From: an uncultured Simplicispira sp.
GTDB lineage: Bacteria > Pseudomonadota > Gammaproteobacteria > Burkholderiales > Burkholderiaceae_C
DNA length: 12,230 bases
Direction: 5' to 3'
Assembly (NCBI GenBank): GCA_903882725.1
Contig: CAIRYF010000295.1
Location: 1 to 12,230, forward strand
Position 1 is the stretch's first letter. Each line of letters starts with the position of its first letter. The position numbers and the translations under genes were made by a program. Shown here piece by piece: positions 7,695-12,230 of the stretch. The notes under the pieces are model-generated. The model was not told the origin of the DNA, ran no database searches, and worked only from the letters and a program-made list of their open reading frames with translations.

Positions 7695-8678
7695 CTACGG
7701 CTGTAGCACACCATCAACGATGGAGATTTGCGTAAACGCCTCGCCATCGTCGCCAGCATCCAATCCACCCACCTCTCGCAGCACCAATAACGCCGTCATG
7801 CCCTGCTGCTGCGCCAGCGCGGTGGCCGCTGGCGCGCCCATCACCAGCAAGGCGGTGGCCCACGCGTCGGCCAACATACACGACGGCATCACCACCGTGA
7901 CCGAGGCCAGGCGGTTGTCCACTGGCCGCCCGGTGGCCGGGTGCATGGTGTGTGCATAGTGTTGGCCTGCCAATTCAAAATAATGGCGGTAGTCGCCCGA
8001 GGTGGCAATGGCGGCATCGGCCAGCTCCATCACGCCCATGGCTTCGCGCACGTGGCGCACCGGTTTTTCAATGGCCACAGCCCATGCTTGGCCGCCCGGC
8101 TTGCTGCCTTTGGCACGCATTTCGCCGTCAATGCCGACCAAATAGCGCGTGATACCCAAGCCATCCAGGCAAGCGGCCAGCGCATCGACGCCGTAGCCCT
8201 TGGCAATGCCCGACAAGTCCAGCACAACGGCGCTGTGCTTGCGCAAGCGCTGCTGGGCGGGGTCGAGCTCCAGCACCTCGTGCGCAGCGCGGCGCGGGCG
8301 CTGGCCCAGTGCGCGAATGTGCTGCGCATCCGGTGCATCCCCGGTCGGGCCAAAGCCCCACGCGTTGACCGCATCGCCCACACCGATATCAAACGCGCCG
8401 CCAGACTCGCGCCCGACGCGCAGGGCAGCATCCAACACCGTCCACAGCTCGGGCGGCACACGGTGCCACTGCCACAGCGGCGCGGCGTTGAGGCGGCTCA
8501 GGTCGGAGTCACTCTTCCAGGTAGACATTTGCCGGTCTACCCGATCCACCGTCGCCAACAGCGCCGCGCCGATAGCACCCAAGTCGATACCAGCGGGGGC
8601 AAAAAACACAGCGCTGTAGCGCGTGCCCATGGTGGCACCATTGAGCACATGGCGCTGCAAGGGCGATTCAGAAGACAT
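7695..8678 (-). CDS. apbE: FAD:protein FMN transferase (ApbE/Ftp family)
   Basis: ApbE enzymes move FMN from FAD to a Thr or Ser of a target protein, making a covalent phosphoester flavin. From ATG 8678 the protein has 327 residues. It shows GATMGTRYSAVF near the start, GAFDIGVGDAVNAWGFGP (94-111), LDLSGIAKGYGVD (153-165), YLVGIDGEMRAKG, SGDYRHYFE (227-235), YAHTMHPATGRPV, and the metal-site ADAWATALLVMG (Asp271, Thr275). A GTG at 8684 could add two residues, but a TGA at 8703-8705 blocks any longer reading, so it has no signal peptide or lipobox, unlike many exported ApbE proteins. It overlaps the reductase gene by 11 bases and is the last gene of that operon; the DUF2271 protein upstream is its likely substrate. 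Confidence 0.94.
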   Translation of the reverse strand: MSSESPLQRHVLNGATMGTRYSAVFFAPAGIDLGAIGAALLATVDRVDRQMSTWKSDSDLSRLNAAPLWQWHRVPPELWTVLDAALRVGRESGGAFDIGVGDAVNAWGFGPTGDAPDAQHIRALGQRPRRAAHEVLELDPAQQRLRKHSAVVLDLSGIAKGYGVDALAACLDGLGITRYLVGIDGEMRAKGSKPGGQAWAVAIEKPVRHVREAMGVMELADAAIATSGDYRHYFELAGQHYAHTMHPATGRPVDNRLASVTVVMPSCMLADAWATALLVMGAPAATALAQQQGMTALLVLREVGGLDAGDDGEAFTQISIVDGVLQP

Positions 8679-10890
8679 CTTCACGGTAACGTCCTTGCGT
8701 CTTCAAGAGGGCCACACTCACGCCCAAGGGTGCCAGCACTTCGTCCAGCGCCTGTGCAATGTTTTTCGCCATCGCCCGGCTGCCGCACACCAGCACTTGG
8801 CCATCGCTTTGCAGCAGCTGGCGCAATTGCACGGCATTGCCCAGCACGCGGTCTTGCACATAGGCACCGTCCTGCACACGCGAAAACGCCGCGTGCAAAC
8901 CCGTCAAACGGCCATCGGCCAAATAGGCGTTCAGTTCGGGCTGGTACAAAAAGTCAGAGGCCGGGTCGCGCCCGCCCCAATACAAATACATCGGGTGTTT
9001 GCCAGTGTTGTTGCGGATAAACCCCGCCAGCGGCCCAATGCCGGTGCCCGAGCCAATCAAAATCACCGGTGCTTTGCCAGCAGCCGGCCGAAAGTCCGGG
9101 TGCAGCTGGACAAACGCCTCCATGCGCCCACCCAACGGCAAGCCGTGCAGAAACTCCGAGCACAGACCACCGGGCAGCTTGCGCACACAAATTTCCAAGA
9201 AACCGTCACGCGACTGGCTGGCCAATGAATAAAACCGCGGCACCGCACTGCCGGGCGGCACCACGCCGAGCAAATCGCCCACTTCAAAATGCGGCAGCCC
9301 GCCAGCACCCAGCAGGCGCAGGAAAGCACCTTTCAGGCCCGGCTGCGGCGGCGCAGCAAAGCGCAACACGCTGGTCGGTGCCTGCACCGCTTCGCCGTAG
9401 TCGGCGCGTTCCAGCAGCACAAAAGCGTCGGTGCGCGGGCGTTTTGGGGTGTAGACCAAGTTCAACTCTTGGCCAATCAGCTGACCGACAGCGTTGCCCC
9501 AGCGCGTAAAGGCCTGGCCCGATTGCCGGTCGATGGTGTCCAGCTCCAGCAACGGGCGCCCGCCTTGCGCCAGCAGCGCGGCCTGAACGTCGCAGGCAAA
9601 TTGGCAAAACTGCGGAAACTGCCGGTCGCCAAACCCCAGCACGGCAAAACCGATGCCAGAAGGCAACTTTGCCTTGTCCAGCCGCGCTAAAAATTGCTGC
9701 GCCGAGCTGGGTGCATCGCCGTCACCATAGGTGGCCGTCAGGATAAAAAGCCGCTGGGCTTGCGGATAGGCACCCGTCCACTGGTTCAGCGCCGCCGTAT
9801 GTACGCGCAGACCCGCTTGGCGCAGGGCGTCGTGCAGCGTGTTGGCAAAACCCCAGGTGCTGTTGTTTTCGCTGCCCACCAAAATCACCGTATCAGCCAA
9901 GGCAGCGGCGCTGTTGCCCACCATGCGCGGCATCGACTGGCGTCGCTGCCACCACGTCAGCGCCCCGGTGGCACTCAAAAACGGCACACTCAGCGCGCAC
10001 AGCCCCAGCAGCAGGGCCAACCACCACAGCCCTTGGCCGGTGTGCAATTGGTAGATCAGCTCATAAACCTTGCGCCAGCCGCCATACGGCAAATAAGACA
10101 AAAACTCTCCGGTGCTGGGGTTGATATAGCCCTCGCCTTGCTGGGTGGCCAGCGAATAAAAGCCCCCAGCGTCGCCCGGACTGGGGTAGACCAGTTCGCG
10201 CAGGTCGTTGACATCGGTGGCCCGCAGCACCGGCACAGCCGCCACGGGCATCGCAGGCCCGTCCACCACCTGTGCCGGAAACTCTGGCTCGTCCTCCATA
10301 CCATCGGTAATCAAGGCAAAGGTGGCCGCCGACAGGTACACGCCGGTCAGCGCCGACAGCAGCACCCCCAGCAGCACCACACGCCCCACTTGGGTATGCC
10401 AACGCTGCACAAAATTGCCGCGCAGCGGATCGGCCAGATGGCGCCAGCCGCCCACCCGCTTGAGCAGCAACACCGTGCCCGACACCGACAGCACCAACAT
10501 GGCCAGCGCCAGCAGCCCCGACACCACCCGCCCGGGCGTCTCCAGCAGCCAAGAGCGATGCAAATCCTTCATCCAGCGCAACAGCGGCGCGACAAGGTAC
10601 GGCGCCAATGCTTGGCCGCTGTGCGGATCGACGCGCACCACGCCCGGCTGCCCATTTTGGCTGTAGTAGACGATGACCGAGCCGTTGGGGCTGCGCTGAA
10701 TCTGCTCGACCCCCGGGTACTGCTGCGCCACCCGACCAGCCAGCACCGCCACGCTGATCTGGCCGTCTGCGGGCAGCGCGGCACCGCGCCGCTCCAGCGC
10801 CGGTTCAAGCGACAGCACGGCACCACTGAGTGCCAGCACCACCACCAGCAGGGCCACCCACAAGCCAATAAGGGAATGGAGTTTTCGCAC
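8668..10890 (-). CDS. PepSY transmembrane / flavodoxin / FAD-NADPH reductase fusion
   Basis: This predicted inner-membrane flavoreductase should carry NADPH electrons towards the periplasm. From GTG 10890 it has 740 residues; TTG 10896 is an alternative and a TAG lies 12 bases beyond it. Four membrane helices lie near 11-28, 121-143, 170-193 and 288-311, with two periplasmic PepSY-like loops (VVRVDPHSGQAL, GYINPSTGEFLSYLP). A flavodoxin domain (about 333-468; ILVGSENNSTWGFA, LTATYGDGDAPSS, VLGFGDRQF) precedes a CysJ-like FAD/NADPH part (about 485-740): RFYSLAS, GGLCSEFLHG, VILIGSGTGIGPLAGF, LVCGSRAMAKN and C-terminal RYREDVF. His5 and His165 fall on the cytoplasmic face, His111 and His283 on the periplasmic face, and may bind haem. 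It lies 56 bases after the DUF2271 gene and overlaps apbE. Confidence 0.9.
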   Translation of the reverse strand: MRKLHSLIGLWVALLVVVLALSGAVLSLEPALERRGAALPADGQISVAVLAGRVAQQYPGVEQIQRSPNGSVIVYYSQNGQPGVVRVDPHSGQALAPYLVAPLLRWMKDLHRSWLLETPGRVVSGLLALAMLVLSVSGTVLLLKRVGGWRHLADPLRGNFVQRWHTQVGRVVLLGVLLSALTGVYLSAATFALITDGMEDEPEFPAQVVDGPAMPVAAVPVLRATDVNDLRELVYPSPGDAGGFYSLATQQGEGYINPSTGEFLSYLPYGGWRKVYELIYQLHTGQGLWWLALLLGLCALSVPFLSATGALTWWQRRQSMPRMVGNSAAALADTVILVGSENNSTWGFANTLHDALRQAGLRVHTAALNQWTGAYPQAQRLFILTATYGDGDAPSSAQQFLARLDKAKLPSGIGFAVLGFGDRQFPQFCQFACDVQAALLAQGGRPLLELDTIDRQSGQAFTRWGNAVGQLIGQELNLVYTPKRPRTDAFVLLERADYGEAVQAPTSVLRFAAPPQPGLKGAFLRLLGAGGLPHFEVGDLLGVVPPGSAVPRFYSLASQSRDGFLEICVRKLPGGLCSEFLHGLPLGGRMEAFVQLHPDFRPAAGKAPVILIGSGTGIGPLAGFIRNNTGKHPMYLYWGGRDPASDFLYQPELNAYLADGRLTGLHAAFSRVQDGAYVQDRVLGNAVQLRQLLQSDGQVLVCGSRAMAKNIAQALDEVLAPLGVSVALLKTQGRYREDVF

Positions 10891-10946
10891 CCTCAAGCCC
10901 CCGCTCTACCAGTCGCCCTGCGGGCATTCGTCACCATGGCACCGAC

Positions 10947-11417
10947 TCACATATCAAAGCTGAACGACTGGATATAGCCGCGCCCCGCCGTCGGCTTGCC
11001 CTTGTCTTTGGTGGTCAGCGGCACGCGCAGCTCGGCAGGGTTGTCGCGCTGCTTTTCCACGGCGGTGTCAATGCGGATTTCGTAACCGGCGTCGATCAGT
11101 GCATCAGCCAATTGGACCGTCACCTTCAAGGTTTTACCGCTGCCGACGCTGGCACCGCTGACGCCATCAAACTCGCTGGCCTTCAGGCCGCTGCCGCGCG
11201 CCCAGTCGCGCAGGTGTTTGTAGTACTTGGCCTTTTTTCCGGCCACCCACAGCGTTTTTTGGTATTTTCCGGCAGTATCTGTGACATAAATAGCCAGATA
11301 CGCCCCATCACCGGCGTAGTTTTGCAATTGGGTCGTCAAAGTCACCGGGCGCGCTTGCAGCACACCAGGCAACGCCAAAACACCCGCCAAGCAAATGGAA
11401 TAAGTCCATTTTTTCAT
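10947..11417 (-). CDS. Secreted DUF2271 protein with ApbE-type flavinylation motif
   Basis: The 156-residue product starts MKKWTYSICLAGVLALPG, a Sec signal peptide with probable cleavage after VLQA (about residue 22), leaving a periplasmic domain of about 134 residues. Family features of DUF2271 are the YLAIYVTDTAGKYQKTLWV strand region, YYKHLRDWAR, and the C-terminal GRGYIQSFSFDM. At 84-90 it reads DGVSGAS, matching the Dxx(S/T)GA(T/S) sequence at which ApbE attaches FMN, with Ser90 as candidate acceptor. ATG 11417 is fixed by the signal peptide and a perfect GGAGGT (11425-11430) 7 bases upstream; a longer in-frame reading to 11498 is unlikely. It is followed by the membrane reductase and apbE. 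Electron-carrier function is inferred. Confidence 0.9.
   Translation of the reverse strand: MKKWTYSICLAGVLALPGVLQARPVTLTTQLQNYAGDGAYLAIYVTDTAGKYQKTLWVAGKKAKYYKHLRDWARGSGLKASEFDGVSGASVGSGKTLKVTVQLADALIDAGYEIRIDTAVEKQRDNPAELRVPLTTKDKGKPTAGRGYIQSFSFDM
11136..11168 (-). other. Putative FMN attachment site in the DUF2271 protein
   Basis: These codons give D84-G-V-S-G-A-S90-V-G-S-G94. NqrC/RnfG-type flavoproteins carry FMN on the last Thr of D..(S/T)GAT; here a serine (codon 11148-11150) takes that place, a substitution compatible with phosphoester attachment. With apbE in the same operon this is the best substrate site in the window. No similar motif was seen in the reductase or the small PepSY protein. 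Confidence 0.65.
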
Positions 11418-11457
11418 TGCCAACACCTCCAAAAATGATTTCGTAAAACCATTGTGG

Positions 11458-11483
11458 CATTCACCGGATGAATGTCTGGTGAA
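11458..11483. promoter_or_regulatory. Interlocked inverted repeats upstream of the DUF2271 gene
   Basis: CATTCA-CCGGA-TGAATG (11458-11474) is a perfect 6-bp inverted repeat with a 5-base spacer. It overlaps TTCACC (11460-11465) paired with GGTGAA (11478-11483). The dyads lie 41 bases before the DUF2271 ATG in the 93-base gap after the small PepSY gene. They look like a transcription-factor operator; an RNA hairpin is also possible. No convincing -35/-10 pair was found next to them. Confidence 0.35.
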
Positions 11484-11510
11484 CGGTCTGCACCGCACCG
11501 ACGGGCGGCT

Positions 11511-11828
11511 TTAGAGGTTGTCTGGCCCTTGCCCGTGGCGCTGCTCGCCACGGTGGCTATTTTTTATTTTCATTTTTTGCAGACGCAGCGAATCGGGCGC
11601 GTATTGGGCTTTAAAGCGGTTGCCCTCGGCGTCAATGCCGCGCACCTCGTAGCAGCCGTCATCTACCTTGATGCGCTGAACTTGCCAGCCCTGCTGCTCT
11701 AGTTGCTGGCGCAACACCTCGCGCGGTTGCCAGTCTTGCACGGGCGAGTTGCACTGGCTATCGGCCCATGCGCCGCCACCGGTCAGCAAAGCCACCAGTA
11801 CGACCCCCGCAAAAATAGGTATTTTCAT
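11511..11828 (-). CDS. Small secreted PepSY domain protein
   Basis: The 105-residue product begins with a clear Sec signal peptide, MKIPIFAGVVLVALLTGGG, with cleavage likely after AWA (residue 22). The mature part is one PepSY-like unit: WQPREVLRQQLEQQGWQVQR, then DDGCYEVRGIDAEGNRFKAQY, followed by a basic, polar tail. Two cysteines (Cys26, Cys59) could form a disulfide in the periplasm. ATG 11828 is preceded by GGAGG 9 bases upstream. It sits between the ZIP gene (64 bases) and the DUF2271 gene (93 bases) on the same strand, and the PepSY-type loops of the membrane reductase suggest it works with that protein. PepSY was first described as a peptidase inhibitor domain, but the redox context argues for a different job. 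Exact role unknown. Confidence 0.82.
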   Translation of the reverse strand: MKIPIFAGVVLVALLTGGGAWADSQCNSPVQDWQPREVLRQQLEQQGWQVQRIKVDDGCYEVRGIDAEGNRFKAQYAPDSLRLQKMKIKNSHRGEQRHGQGPDNL

Positions 11829-11892
11829 GATGCATTTCCTCCGGTTGAGGCTACAGCATATTCCTCAGCATCCCTTGCCATGCAAAGGCCAG

Positions 11893-12230
11893 TCAGTGCC
11901 CACCGTGCGCCAACCCGCTGACCAGCGTTACCACGCCCATGCCGGTCAACAGCATGGCAATTTGGACAGCGGTTTCGCGCGCTGACAAGCGCCGTTGCAG
12001 TTGCGGAATCAAATCTGCCAACGCCACGTAGACAAAGCTGCTGGAGGCCACCACCAAAAAGTACGGCAGCCAGTCGTGCAGACGCTCCAACAAAAAATAC
12101 CCAGCCACGCCGCCCAGCGCCGTCACTGCCCCGGCCAACGACACTTTAAGCAGCGCCATGCGCCGGTTTGCGCTGCTGTGCAGCAGCACCACCAAATCGC
12201 CCATGTGGTGCGGCACCTCGTGCGCCAACA
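11893..12230 (-). CDS. ZIP family divalent metal transporter, 5'-truncated by window edge
   Basis: Only the C-terminal ~112 residues are present; the N-terminal half lies beyond the right edge. ZIP transporters import divalent metals such as zinc, iron or manganese across the inner membrane. The fragment opens with HEVPHHMGDLVVLLHSS, which matches the second metal-binding helix (HExPHxxGD) of ZIP proteins, followed by membrane helices at ALLKVSLAGAVTALGGVAGY, WLPYFLVVASSSFVYVALAD and IAMLLTGMGVVTLVSGLAHG. The metal-ligand segment SFVYVALADLIPQL is also typical. It ends HGGH at TGA 11893-11895. Same strand as, and 64 bases upstream of, the small PepSY gene, so it may belong to the redox operon. 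The metal cannot be deduced from this part. Confidence 0.9.
   Translation of the reverse strand, partial: LAHEVPHHMGDLVVLLHSSANRRMALLKVSLAGAVTALGGVAGYFLLERLHDWLPYFLVVASSSFVYVALADLIPQLQRRLSARETAVQIAMLLTGMGVVTLVSGLAHGGH

Noticed and set aside
7941..9020. Plus-strand open reading frame of 359 codons
   Set aside because: Antisense to apbE and the reductase 3' end, spanning their junction, with no recognisable motif.
10897..10946. GCCC-TGC-GGGC mini-hairpin between the DUF2271 gene and the reductase
   Set aside because: A 4-bp stem in GC-rich DNA is expected by chance; no T-run follows.
9694..10977. Plus-strand open reading frame of 427 codons
   Set aside because: Antisense to the membrane reductase; the product is rich in His, Gln and Arg with no recognisable domain, as expected of a shadow frame.
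11418..11498. Longer start for the DUF2271 gene
   Set aside because: The extension would bury the signal peptide and cross the GGAGGT site and the dyads.
11873..11888. Imperfect dyad CCTTGC-CAT-GCAAAGG after the ZIP stop
   Set aside because: It has a bulge, no T-run and short arms; it may arise by chance, so it is not called a terminator or operator.

Overview
The window is GC-rich bacterial DNA. Its gene order, yceF and yceD diverging upstream of rpmF, plsX, fabH, fabD, fabG, acpP and fabF, is the conserved proteobacterial fatty-acid cluster. Protein style, the RsmI-like methyltransferase paralogue behind yceF, and the short AT-rich intergenic motifs suggest a betaproteobacterium of the Burkholderiales, probably Comamonadaceae. 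The family assignment is an inference from recall, not from a database search.

Layout. (1) Positions 1-6209, minus strand: read in transcription order from the right, yceD (23S rRNA accumulation/DUF177), rpmF (ribosomal protein L32), a strong intrinsic terminator, then plsX, fabH, fabD, fabG, acpP and fabF (cut by the left edge). Several junctions overlap by 1-4 bases, as expected of an operon. (2) Positions 6235-7646, plus strand: yceF (Maf-type nucleotide pyrophosphatase) and, overlapping by 4 bases, a tetrapyrrole-methylase-fold SAM methyltransferase related to RsmI. They diverge from yceD across only 25 bases. (3) Positions 7695-12230, minus strand, convergent with the methyltransferase: in transcription order a ZIP metal transporter (cut by the right edge), a small secreted PepSY protein, a secreted DUF2271 protein, a large PepSY-membrane/flavodoxin/FAD-NADPH reductase fusion, and apbE (FAD:protein FMN transferase).

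How the genes work together. Region 1 makes membrane lipid precursors: FabD loads malonate on AcpP, FabH starts chains, FabG reduces, FabF elongates, PlsX makes acyl-phosphate. Region 3 is the most interesting part. It reads as one flavin-based electron-export machine: NADPH electrons would pass through FAD and FMN domains in the cytoplasm, cross the membrane on histidine-ligated cofactors in the four-helix PepSY part, and reach a periplasmic DUF2271 protein. That protein carries a DGVSGAS sequence matching the FMN-attachment motif recognised by ApbE. The adjoining ZIP gene raises the possibility that the electrons reduce a metal such as Fe(III) before uptake. The flavinylation and metal-reduction steps are inference.

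No tRNA, rRNA, CRISPR array, insertion sequence or phage gene was seen. There is no gene-free stretch above 300 bases.
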